Source of the DNA: Paracoccus shanxieyensis
GTDB lineage: Bacteria > Pseudomonadota > Alphaproteobacteria > Rhodobacterales > Rhodobacteraceae
Reading direction: 5' to 3'
Assembly (NCBI RefSeq): GCF_009711265.1
Contig: NZ_WMII01000002.1
Coordinates: 1-64,000, forward strand
Length of the DNA stretch: 64,000 bases
Each line of letters opens with the position of its first letter. The stretch's first letter is position 1. Made by a program: the position numbers and the translations under genes. Below, one piece after another: positions 17,201-24,284 of the stretch. Under the pieces are notes generated by a model. It had not been told where the DNA came from. It saw only the letters and a list, made by a program, of their open reading frames with translations, and ran no database searches.

Positions 17201-17682
17201 GCGCCTTTGCCTTGTCCATGCGCGAACGCATCACCGCGCTTGGCCGCACGCATTCGCTGGCCACCGCCGACCGCCGCGATGAGGCCATAGACCTGTCCGA
17301 GATCATCCGCACCACGATCGCCCCCTATAACGATCACGCCATGATCCTGATCGACGGCCCTGTGGTGCGGGTGCCGCCGTCGAACCTGTCGCCCTTGTCG
17401 ATGATGCTGCATGAATGGGCGACGAACGCGGCCAAATACGGGGCGTTTCGCAATGCGACGGGTCGGCTGGACATCACTTGGGAAAAGATTCCCTCGGGTG
17501 TGGAACTTATCTGGCGGGAAACCTTTGAACAGACTGGCACCACGAAAGGGTCATCGGGCTTTGGCACGCGTCTGGTCGAAATGTCGGCCCAGCAGATCGG
17601 TGCACGGCTTGAGCAGTCGATAACAGGGGATCGGGTCGAACGGATCCTCACCATACCGGGCGATGTGTTTGCAGATGAATGA
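14248..17682 (+). CDS. CheB-CheR-PAS-PAS-HWE histidine kinase
   Basis: A 1144-residue hybrid. Residues 17-195 are a CheB methylesterase domain without receiver (Ser26 in GIGASAGG, His53, Asp145). Residues 200-480 are a CheR methyltransferase (VAGCSSGEEAYSIAM binds SAM). Residues 640-710 form a heptad coiled coil (EELETANEELKSSNEEM). Two PAS domains follow (about 711-825 and 834-948). An HWE/HisKA_2 kinase ends the protein, with phospho-acceptor His961 in MNHRVKN, N-box Asn1060, and the WRE motif. It starts at a TTG overlapping the LOV gene; an ATG 16 codons later lacks a ribosome-binding site. HWE kinases often feed the alphaproteobacterial general stress response. No chemoreceptor gene is near, so the CheB/CheR parts may sense or modify other partners. 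Confidence 0.9.
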   Translation: MDDLTATDTAYPDATDMPTVVGIGASAGGLEALREMLMAARTPTGMCFVVVQHLDPTHESMLAQLLDRHTELTVLQAEGGEQIEADKVFIIPPGHGLAITDGRLELTDFTQPRGMRRPIDDFFISLAADQQRKAACVILSGTGADGTTGLRAVKENGGVCVAQTPETAKYDGMPLSAVGTGLVDYVRPPAEIMDCLNRFYNRSGQADPAEAKVVADHVDELCNTLRTAIGHDFSGYKRSTLVRRVERRMHVLGIGTGPTYLSRLKSDRGECDALFRDLLINVTRFFRDPAAFDALKTKALIPLLDAREPGQELRIWVAGCSSGEEAYSIAMLLADLMRQRRESFAVQIFATDIDEQMLQTAREGRYPLSSIVDIPQDLRERYTIPHPDHFTITTDIRDAIRFSSHSVVKDPPFSKVDLVSCRNLLIYFDDALQKAVLPLFHYAIRPGGFLFLGPSESIGRFDQLFPAVDQQARVFERSLGAPRYQIDLPGNYRSTEPRRPLRDEPERRGADTGDSPAIRRMIERYAPASMVLDGDAGILAAYGRLGPYFDFPVTRTGGFSAITLARPGLRAVIGPLLRQARDGRRRSVARDIQVTTEFGTQPVNVICDPLGDGTTLLVITESGVFHPERTDDMAEFQQTDDNLDALEDELRLTRHRLRTAVEELETANEELKSSNEEMMSMNEELQSTNEELATVNDELKTKVDQLTVANSDLRNFFASTDLAVVVLDSGLNVRSYTNAARAIFPLQPTDQGRPLADVSTRLTETEYLADSQAVAAGGNARQRRVYSRVEDRTFSLRTLPYRLQNGEVDGVTLVFTDITDILDMERDLAAARDWRDLAVKAAGIGVWEYFVDTGRCVLDEAEQALLNSSEEEHIDDLLERVIVEEDRNEVRRLLKLSGESGADFEANFRVHTADGTVRWVKGLGRAVPKSDPGRIVGVSVDITAEYAVAETRDLMVREMNHRVKNLFAIIGSMIIGASRTQTDVRAFALSMRERITALGRTHSLATADRRDEAIDLSEIIRTTIAPYNDHAMILIDGPVVRVPPSNLSPLSMMLHEWATNAAKYGAFRNATGRLDITWEKIPSGVELIWRETFEQTGTTKGSSGFGTRLVEMSAQQIGARLEQSITGDRVERILTIPGDVFADE

Positions 17683-18043
17683 CAGCGTATTTCTGGTCGA
17701 GGATGAGCCTCTGGTCGCCATGGAGATCCAGGACCTGATCGAAGAGGTCGGGCTGAAAGCCGATGGCCCCTATGCGACCGTTGCCCGTGCGCAGTCCGCC
17801 CTGCTGGAGAGCACCCCTTCCTGCGCCGTGCTTGACGTGCGTCTGCGCGACGGAGAGATCTTCCCGGTCGCGGATGAATTGCAGGCGCGGGGCATCCCGA
17901 TCATCTTTCATTCCGGCCATGCGTCGCCACGGCAGCTTCTGGACCGCTATCCCGGCGCGACGGTCTGCGAAAAGCCCTGCTCGCCTTCCTTGCTGGTGCG
18001 GGCCATTGAACAGGCGACGAGTGCCGACCGGCAGGTCGCCTGA
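17675..18043 (+). CDS. single-domain response regulator
   Basis: This 122-residue receiver domain has no output domain. The acidic pocket is EDE (9-11), the phospho-acceptor Asp54 lies in LDVRL, the switch Ser is in FHSGHA and the conserved Lys is in CEKP. Its ATG overlaps the kinase stop by 8 bp, so it is very likely the direct phosphotransfer partner of the HWE kinase. As a stand-alone receiver it may act as phosphate sink, shuttle or protein-binding switch. Confidence 0.9.
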   Translation: MNDSVFLVEDEPLVAMEIQDLIEEVGLKADGPYATVARAQSALLESTPSCAVLDVRLRDGEIFPVADELQARGIPIIFHSGHASPRQLLDRYPGATVCEKPCSPSLLVRAIEQATSADRQVA

Positions 18044-18123
18044 GCGGTCATGCGGCTGCGACCCGGCGGCTTTGCCCGCGTGCCGCTCATAATCAACATG
18101 AAAATTTCCACGACCGGGCCGCG

Positions 18124-18152
18124 TTGACATGACGGCGGTTCCAGCCGATTTT
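18124..18152 (+). promoter_or_regulatory. candidate promoter for the riboswitch-mesXD transcript
   Basis: A consensus TTGACA (18124-18129) is followed after 17 bases by GATTTT (18147-18152), a weak -10. The predicted transcription start falls just before the riboswitch aptamer at 18164, which is the expected arrangement. Confidence 0.45.
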
Positions 18153-18163
18153 GCGCCCAGATC

Positions 18164-18332
18164 AAGGTGCCGGGGGAAACCTCGGGTAAAAGGGAATCCG
18201 GTCAGGCATCTGCCAAATCCGGAACTGCCCCCGCAACTGTAGGCGGAGAGCCTGTCTGACATGCCACTGGCGCGGATCGCGCGCCGGGAAGGCCGGACAA
18301 GGCACAGACCCGCAAGTCAGGAAACCTGCCTG
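18164..18332 (+). ncRNA. cobalamin (B12) riboswitch aptamer
   Basis: The conserved segments occur in order: a 5' P1 arm at AAGGTGCCG, GGTAAAAGGGAATCCGGT, GGAACTGCCCCCGCAACTGT (the B12 box), GCCACTGG, a GGGAAGGCCGG stretch, and the 3' end GACCCGCAAGTCAGGA with CCTGCC closing. The order and spacing match the AdoCbl/MeCbl riboswitch family. It precedes a B12-independent methionine synthase, so bound B12 should switch the genes off, leaving the B12-dependent enzyme MetH (elsewhere) to act. Confidence 0.95.
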
Positions 18333-18350
18333 TGATCGATCACCTGTTCC

Positions 18351-18382
18351 GGCCGCGGTGGGCGTGTCGGGGGCGGCCTTTT
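18351..18382 (+). terminator. riboswitch expression-platform terminator
   Basis: GGCCGC (18351-18356) pairs with GCGGCC (18373-18378), followed at once by TTTT. It lies about 20 bases after the aptamer and 95 bases before mesX, where a B12-induced intrinsic terminator would be expected. The antiterminator pairing was not worked out. The remaining leader (18383-18476) shows no other feature. Confidence 0.65.
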
Positions 18383-18476
18383 CCGCAAGGTGACATCGCC
18401 GCTTCGCGACCTCCGTCGCGGGCAGTCATTTGGTTTTCCGGCCTGCGCGTGCGGGCCGATCAGAAGGCATGTCAGG

Positions 18477-19451
18477 ATGAGCCAGGACCTTGTCTATTCC
18501 ATCAGCCGCATTCGGTTCGACGAAACCTATCGCCCTGCGGACCAGACCCGCGCCACGACGAATTTCGCCAATCTAGCCCGCGGCGAACAGCGGCAGGACA
18601 ATCTGCGCAATGCGGTCACGATGATCGACAACCGCTTCAACGCCTTGGCGGATTGGGACAATCCGACCGGCGACCGCTATTCGGTCGAGTTGCAGATCAT
18701 CTCGGCCGAAATGCGGATCGGTGACGACGCGGCCTTTCCGCTGATCGAGATTTTGCAGCCGACTGTTCTGGACCGCAAGACCGGCAGCAGGATTGCGGGC
18801 ATCGTGGGAAACAACTTCTCATCCTATGTGCGGGATTATGATTTCAGCATCGTTCTGCCGCAGCACAATGCAGGGCAGGGCGGGTTCACCGCGCCCGAGG
18901 GCTTTGGCGATCTGCACGGAAACCTGTTCAAGTGCTTCCTGAATTCGGCGGCTTTTCGTGAGAATTTCCACAAGCCGCCGGTGATCTGCCTCAGCGTCTC
19001 CAGCAGCCGGACCTATCAGCGGACCGACAACCGCCATCCGGTGCTGGGGGTGGAATACCGGCAGGACGCGTTTTCCCCGACCGATCGCTATTTTGAGAAA
19101 ATGGGGCTGCGGGTCCGCTATTTCATGCCCAAGGGCAGCGTGGCCCCCTTGGCCTTCTATGCCTCGGGTGACCTGCCCAACGACTATTCGGCCTTGGAGC
19201 TGATCGGAACGATCGCCACGATGGAGACGTTCCAGCGGATCTATCGCCCCGAGATCTATAACGCGAATTCTGCCGCGGGCGCGGTCTACCGGCCCAGTCT
19301 GACGCATCAGGACTATTCACCGACGCGCATCACCTATGACCGCGAAGAGCGCGGCCGGTTGGCGGTCCAGCAGGGGAAATTCGCCCAGGACCATTTCATC
19401 ACCCCCTATCGCGACATTCTGGACCGCTGGTCCGCCCAATATGCCGCCTGA
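18477..19451 (+). CDS. mesX: MesX, DUF1852 protein required by core methionine synthase
   Basis: This 324-residue DUF1852 protein (opening MSQDLVYSISRIRFDETYRP) has no signal peptide or membrane segment. DUF1852 proteins are encoded next to core-MetE proteins of the MesD type; genetic work (Price, Deutschbauer and Arkin) named the family MesX and reported that MesD needs it, and oxygen, for folate-independent methionine synthesis. The ATG at 18477 has AAGG about 10 bases upstream. A B12 riboswitch controls the transcript, and mesD follows 25 bp downstream. Its chemistry is unsettled, a methyl donor or redox role having been considered. Confidence 0.88.
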   Translation: MSQDLVYSISRIRFDETYRPADQTRATTNFANLARGEQRQDNLRNAVTMIDNRFNALADWDNPTGDRYSVELQIISAEMRIGDDAAFPLIEILQPTVLDRKTGSRIAGIVGNNFSSYVRDYDFSIVLPQHNAGQGGFTAPEGFGDLHGNLFKCFLNSAAFRENFHKPPVICLSVSSSRTYQRTDNRHPVLGVEYRQDAFSPTDRYFEKMGLRVRYFMPKGSVAPLAFYASGDLPNDYSALELIGTIATMETFQRIYRPEIYNANSAAGAVYRPSLTHQDYSPTRITYDREERGRLAVQQGKFAQDHFITPYRDILDRWSAQYAA

Positions 19452-19476
19452 TCCTGAACACATAAAAGGTTACGCC

Positions 19477-20508
19477 ATGATGAACATGCTTTTGCCCACC
19501 TCGACCGCAGGCAGCCTGCCCAAACCGCTGTGGCTTGCGCAGCCCGAAACGCTGTGGTCGCCTTGGAAATTGCAGGGCGAGGAACTGATCGAAGGCAAGC
19601 AGGACGCGCTGCGCGTGGTGCTGCACGATCAGCAGCAGGCCGGTATCGACATCGTCAGCGACGGCGAACAGACGCGCCAGCATTTCGTCACCACCTTCAT
19701 CGAGCATCTTGAAGGCGTCGATTTCCAGAAACGCGAAACCGTGCGCATCCGCGACCGCTATGATGCCAGCGTGCCCTCGGTCGTGGGGGCGGTGTCGCGC
19801 CCGAAACCCGTCTTCGTCGAGGATGCCCGGTTTCTGCGCGCCCAGACCGACCGCCCGATCAAATGGGCGCTGCCCGGTCCGATGACCATGATCGACACGC
19901 TGTATGACGGCCATTACAAAAGCCGCGAAAAGCTGGCTTGGGAATTCGCCAGGATCCTGAACCAAGAGTCGAAAGAGCTGGAGGCCGCAGGCGTCGATAT
20001 CATCCAGTTCGACGAACCCGCCTTCAACGTCTTCTTCGATGAGGTGAATGACTGGGGGATCGCGGCGCTGGAAAAGGCGGCCGAGGGTCTGAAATGCGAA
20101 ACGGCGGTCCATATCTGCTATGGCTATGGCATCAAGGCCAACACCGACTGGAAACAGAGCTTGGGCGCGGAATGGCGGCAATATGAGGAAGTGTTCCCCA
20201 AGCTGCAGAAATCCAGCATCGGCATGGTGTCGCTGGAATGTCAGCACGCGCGTGTGCCCATGGACCTGATCGAGTTGCTGCGCGGCAAGAAGGTCATGGT
20301 GGGGGCCATCGACGTGGCGACCGACGTGATCGAGACGCCCGAGGAAGTGGCCGACCTGCTGCGAAAGGCGCTGCAATTCGTCGATGCCGACAAGCTGTAT
20401 CCCTGCACCAATTGCGGCATGGCGCCGCTGTCGCGCCGGGTGGCGAACGCAAAGCTGAGGGCGCTCAGCGAGGGTGCGGCATTGCTGCGCCGCGAACTGA
20501 CGGCCTGA
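19477..20508 (+). CDS. mesD: MesD, core (folate-independent) methionine synthase
   Basis: This 343-residue protein corresponds to the catalytic C-terminal half of MetE, which is about 750 residues long; the N-terminal folate-tethering half is absent. Zinc and homocysteine ligands are conserved: His212 and Cys214 in HICYG, Glu254 in SLECQ, and Cys313 in CTNCGM. The partner MesX gene precedes it and a cobalamin riboswitch heads the operon, placing it as the B12-independent way to methylate homocysteine. The ATG at 19477 has AAAAGG 7 bases upstream. The methyl donor cannot be methyl-folate by the usual route and is unknown from sequence. Confidence 0.9.
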   Translation: MMNMLLPTSTAGSLPKPLWLAQPETLWSPWKLQGEELIEGKQDALRVVLHDQQQAGIDIVSDGEQTRQHFVTTFIEHLEGVDFQKRETVRIRDRYDASVPSVVGAVSRPKPVFVEDARFLRAQTDRPIKWALPGPMTMIDTLYDGHYKSREKLAWEFARILNQESKELEAAGVDIIQFDEPAFNVFFDEVNDWGIAALEKAAEGLKCETAVHICYGYGIKANTDWKQSLGAEWRQYEEVFPKLQKSSIGMVSLECQHARVPMDLIELLRGKKVMVGAIDVATDVIETPEEVADLLRKALQFVDADKLYPCTNCGMAPLSRRVANAKLRALSEGAALLRRELTA

Positions 20509-20543
20509 CCGGGCTTTCAGATCTGCTGTCCGGAAAACGTGAA

Positions 20544-20598
20544 GCGCCGCAAACGCCTGAATAACCAGCAGAACCGCCGGGTTCGGGTCTTGCGGCGC
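20544..20598 (+). terminator. weak terminator candidate after mesD
   Basis: GCGCCGCAA (20544-20552) and TTGCGGCGC (20590-20598) are perfect 9-base complements, but the loop is 37 bases and no T tract follows. It may end the mesXD message or only stabilise it. The remainder of 20509-20693 shows no other feature. Confidence 0.35.
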
Positions 20599-20693
20599 AG
20601 CTTTCCGCTGGGCAGCATTTGCCAGCAGCCCTCTGTCGTGCGACAGTTTTGTAACAAAAACATGAAACGACGACGAGGCAGCGAGGCACCGGT

Positions 20694-22343
20694 ATGAACT
20701 CAATCGCAGTCATCCTGCAACTGGCGGGCGCGGTGGCGCTGCTGCTGTTCGGCCTTGGGCTGGTGCGGGACGGGATGCTTGAGGCATTCGGGCTGCGGCT
20801 GAAGATGATCCTTGGCTTCGGCACCCGCAGCCAGCCCCGCGCCTTCGGCTCGGGGTTGCTGGCCACGCTGGGGCTGCAATCCTCGACCGCGACGGCATTG
20901 CTGACGGCCTCGTTCGTGGACCGCCAGATGATCGGCGGGCGCATGGCGCAGATCGTGCTGCTGGGCGCCAATGTCGGCACGGCGCTGACGGCGGTGCTGG
21001 TGTCGATCCAGATCGAGGCCGTGGCGCCCGCGCTGATGCTGCTGGGCTATGTGCTGCGCAAGCGGGGCAATGTGCTGGCCGCTGGCATCGGCGGTGCGCT
21101 GATCGGCGTGGGGCTGATGCTGGTGTCGCTGGCGCTGCTGGAACATGCGACGCTGCCCATGCGGGATTCGCCCCTGCTGGCCGCGTTCCTGCCGATGCTG
21201 GACAATGCATGGCCCGTGGCGCTGCTGATGGCGGCGGGGATTGCGGTGGTGTGTTCGTCCTCGCTGGCGGCGGTGCTGCTGATCGCGTCGATCCCGTTGC
21301 CGCCGGAACTGACCATGGTGCTGGTGCTGGGGGCCAATCTGGGCGGCGCGGTGTCGCCGGTGCTGGCCAGCGCCGGATTGGGCGCGGTCGCCCGGCGGGT
21401 CGCGGTCGGCAACCTTCTGGTGCGCGGCATCGGCTGTCTGGTTGCGCTGCCGCTGGTCGCGACGCTGGCGCCCCTGCTGGCCGGTCTGCCCACCCATCTG
21501 ACCGGGCTGGCGGTCGAGGGGCATCTGGCCTTCAACCTTGCACTTGCCGCGCTGATCTGGCCGCTGAACGGTGCCATCGGCGCCGTCGTGGAACGCATCC
21601 TGCCCGATGATCCGCCCGTGACCACCGCCCGGCGCAACTGGCTGGATGACACCGTGCTGGACGCCCCGCTTCTGGCGCTCAGCGGGGCCAGCCGCGAGGT
21701 GCTGGCCATCGGCGACAAGGTGGAACGCATGCTGTCGCAGACCCGCACCGCCTTTGCCAGGGACGATACCAGCCCGCTTGCCGAGGTGGCCGAGATCGAG
21801 GATCAGATCGACACCCGCCAGCAAGAGGTGAAGAATTACCTGTCGCGGCTGACCGGCGATGCCTCGGAGGACGACCGCCGCCGCGCCATCGACATTCTGG
21901 ATTACGTCATCAATCTGGAACATATCGGCGACATCATCGACAAGGGCCTTGGCCCGGAAGTGCGCAAGAAGATCGGCCTTGGCCTGCGCTTTTCGGACGA
22001 AGGCTATCAGGAACTGGAACGCCTGTTTCTGGTCACGCAAGAGGCGCTGCGCATGGCGCAGACCGTTTTCATGACCCGCGATCACGACATGGCGCGTCGG
22101 CTGATGGAGCTGAAGATCGAGATCCGCAAGCTGGAGCGTCAATCCGCCCAGCGTCACCTGATCCGCCTGCGCGAGGGTCAGACCGAAAGCCGCGAAACCT
22201 CGTCGTTGCATCTGGACATCCTGCGCGATCTGAAACGGATCAATGCCCATGCCGTCTCGGTCGCCCATCCCATTCTGGATGAACAGGGGCTGCTGGTCGA
22301 AAGCCGCCTGCGTGCCGCGCCTCGGGCCGCGCACAAGGAATAA
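20694..22343 (+). CDS. Na/Pi cotransporter family protein with C-terminal PhoU-like domain
   Basis: This 549-residue inner-membrane protein has an N-terminal half with two inverted NptA/PNaS repeats, each with the signature serines (QSSTATALL at about 62, CSSSLAAVL at about 187) in a field of roughly eight hydrophobic helices. The cytosolic C-terminal part, from about residue 340, is helical and PhoU-like, typical of bacterial YjbB-type transporters. It probably moves phosphate, often outward, with sodium. The ATG at 20694 has GAGG upstream. It is a single gene with its own upstream region and no visible Pho box. Confidence 0.88.
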   Translation: MNSIAVILQLAGAVALLLFGLGLVRDGMLEAFGLRLKMILGFGTRSQPRAFGSGLLATLGLQSSTATALLTASFVDRQMIGGRMAQIVLLGANVGTALTAVLVSIQIEAVAPALMLLGYVLRKRGNVLAAGIGGALIGVGLMLVSLALLEHATLPMRDSPLLAAFLPMLDNAWPVALLMAAGIAVVCSSSLAAVLLIASIPLPPELTMVLVLGANLGGAVSPVLASAGLGAVARRVAVGNLLVRGIGCLVALPLVATLAPLLAGLPTHLTGLAVEGHLAFNLALAALIWPLNGAIGAVVERILPDDPPVTTARRNWLDDTVLDAPLLALSGASREVLAIGDKVERMLSQTRTAFARDDTSPLAEVAEIEDQIDTRQQEVKNYLSRLTGDASEDDRRRAIDILDYVINLEHIGDIIDKGLGPEVRKKIGLGLRFSDEGYQELERLFLVTQEALRMAQTVFMTRDHDMARRLMELKIEIRKLERQSAQRHLIRLREGQTESRETSSLHLDILRDLKRINAHAVSVAHPILDEQGLLVESRLRAAPRAAHKE

Positions 22344-22500
22344 TCCCAGACAATCCGGCCCGGCCCGGGCGGCGGTCGCGCCTGCCGGGTGACCTGGACT
22401 GTCAGGCGGCGGCTGTTTTGCAGCGCGCGCCTGTCGCGGTCGCATCACTGCTCCAAAAAGGTGCATGGCCGCCCGAATGCCGCGCGATTCAGATGCGTGC

Positions 22501-22516
22501 CCATGAATTTTCATGG
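22501..22516. promoter_or_regulatory. candidate operator ahead of the TRAP-hydantoinase operon
   Basis: CCATGAA-TT-TTCATGG is a perfect 7+7 inverted repeat 114 bp before dctP. A second short palindrome, GTATAC (22563-22568), lies closer to the gene and matches the core of many FadR/GntR-type sites. Either could bind the GntR regulator encoded at the end of the operon. The rest of 22344-22629 is non-coding with an AT-rich patch near 22550-22570. Confidence 0.4.
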
Positions 22517-22629
22517 CGCGATCCGATTTCCTTACCCGAATCCGGGGCTGCATATATTCTGCGTATACTTTCACGCCGAATGGCAGCCCGCGGCAATGAC
22601 CGCCTCCCCAACAGAGAGGATCTTCCCGA

Positions 22630-23679
22630 ATGTTTCTGTCGAAACTCAGCCGGCCGATGCTCGCATCGGCGCTTTGCGGCGGCCTTGCCGTGTCGGCCGC
22701 GCAGGCCGAAGACGTGCAAATCCGCGCGCTTGGCTATACCTCGAACCTGTATCTGTGGAAGATGGAGGAGGCCTTCTACAAAGGCCCCTTCAAGGAAGCG
22801 GCGGGGGATCTGGTCTCGATCGAGGCGGTCCCGCATGACATCGCGGGCATCAAGGGCCCCGAGGTCCTGTCGATGCTGCAGGACGGCACGCTGCAACTGG
22901 CGGTGCAGAACATCAGCTATATGGCGGGCGAAGATCCCCGGTTCGAGGCGCTGGATCTGTCCGGCGTCACCCTGACCAATGCCGATGCGAAAAAGGCCAC
23001 CGACGCCTATCGCCCGGTGCTGGCCAAGGTGCTGGAGGAGAAGTTCAACACCCATCTGCTGGGTCTTGCGCCGCTGCCAAGTCAGGTCTTCTGGTGCCGC
23101 GATGAGATCGACGGCCTTGCCGATCTGTCGGGCAAAAAGATCCGCGTCTTCAACGCTACCCTGTCCGATTTCGTCGGCGCGCTTGGCGGCACCACCGTCA
23201 CCATGCCCTTTGTCGATGTGATCCCGGCGCTGCAACGCGGTGTCGCGGATTGCGCGGTCACCGGCACGTCCTCGGGCAATACCGCGCGCTGGTTCGAGGT
23301 GACGAAATCCATCTATCCGATGAATGTCGGCTGGTCGACGCTGTTCTGGGCCGCCAACAAGGACGCATGGGACAGCTGGCCGCCCGAGGTGCAGGCGCTG
23401 CTGACCGAACAATATGCCAAGCTGGAAGCCGAGGCATGGCAGGCGCAGATCGAACAGGACACCGATGCGCTGGCCTGTTCGACGGGCGGCGAATGCAAGA
23501 TGGGTCTGCCCGCCTCGATCAAGCTGGTGGAACTGACCGATGCCGACCGCGCCAAAAGCGCCGAGATCGTGCAATCCGCCGTGCTGCCGAACTGGGCCAA
23601 GCGCTGCGGCGCGGAATGCACGCAGGAATGGAATGACACGGTCGGCAAGGCCATCGGCATTCAGGCGCCGCTGCCATGA
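22630..23679 (+). CDS. TRAP transporter substrate-binding protein (DctP family)
   Basis: This 349-residue periplasmic binding protein has a Sec signal peptide (cut near residue 26, SAAQA). The conserved Arg172 in SGKKIRVFNATLSD normally clamps the substrate carboxylate; the helix around FVGALGGTTVTMPFVDVIPALQRG is characteristic of the family. The sequence has an unusual number of cysteines (CRDE, DCAVTG, ACSTGGECK, RCGAEC), which could form disulfides in the periplasm. It starts a run of genes with 4-bp overlaps: dctQ, dctM, a membrane protein, hyuB, hyuA. Confidence 0.88.
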   Translation: MFLSKLSRPMLASALCGGLAVSAAQAEDVQIRALGYTSNLYLWKMEEAFYKGPFKEAAGDLVSIEAVPHDIAGIKGPEVLSMLQDGTLQLAVQNISYMAGEDPRFEALDLSGVTLTNADAKKATDAYRPVLAKVLEEKFNTHLLGLAPLPSQVFWCRDEIDGLADLSGKKIRVFNATLSDFVGALGGTTVTMPFVDVIPALQRGVADCAVTGTSSGNTARWFEVTKSIYPMNVGWSTLFWAANKDAWDSWPPEVQALLTEQYAKLEAEAWQAQIEQDTDALACSTGGECKMGLPASIKLVELTDADRAKSAEIVQSAVLPNWAKRCGAECTQEWNDTVGKAIGIQAPLP

Positions 23680-24284
23680 TCATGCGCGGTCTGGACAGGC
23701 TGCTTGCCTGCCTGCGGCTGATCTCGGCGGGGGGTGTCTGGGTCTGCGGCGGGCTTCTGACCTGCTTTTGTCTGGCGGTTGGCGTCGAGGTGCTGATGCG
23801 CCGCTTCGCCGGCCACAGCTTCGGCGGGCTGGATGAACTGGGCGGCTATATGCTGGCCTTTATCGGGGCGGTGGCCTTTACCGAAACGCTGCTGAACCGC
23901 GGGCATATCCGCATCGACCTGCTTCAGGCGCGGCTGCCGCGCTGGGGGCAGGCGGTTCTGGATCTGGTGGCGCTGGCGGCGATGATCGGCTTTTTCGGGC
24001 TGCTGCTGAAATTCGCCGCGGCATTGCTGATGCGCAGCGCGACGATGGGCACGAAATCCGTCACGCCGCTGGCCGTGGTGCAATGGGTGCCTCAGGCCTT
24101 CTGGGTGGCGGGGCTTGCGCTGTTCGTCGCCACGGCGGTCGTGCTGTTTCTGCGCGCCGCCATCGCGCTGGCCATGGGCGACATCGCCACCGCGCAGGCG
24201 CTGATCGGCGCGCGCAGCGCCGATGACGAACTGGCCGAGGAACTGGAACTGAACGAAATCGCCGCAGGGGAGAGCCGCGCATGA
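23676..24284 (+). CDS. TRAP transporter small permease (DctQ family)
   Basis: This 202-residue inner-membrane protein has four hydrophobic helices and the DctQ pattern EVLMRRFAGHSFGGLDELGGYMLAFIGAVAF. It bridges the binding protein and the large permease. Start and stop overlap both neighbours by 4 bp. The C-terminal tail is acidic and longer than in many members. Confidence 0.88.
   Translation: MIMRGLDRLLACLRLISAGGVWVCGGLLTCFCLAVGVEVLMRRFAGHSFGGLDELGGYMLAFIGAVAFTETLLNRGHIRIDLLQARLPRWGQAVLDLVALAAMIGFFGLLLKFAAALLMRSATMGTKSVTPLAVVQWVPQAFWVAGLALFVATAVVLFLRAAIALAMGDIATAQALIGARSADDELAEELELNEIAAGESRA

Noticed and set aside
14173..17412. Very long open frame (over 1000 codons) on the minus strand opposite the HWE kinase
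   Set aside because: The plus-strand frame has clear CheB, CheR, PAS and kinase motifs; the reverse frame has no recognisable domain and is a GC-bias shadow.
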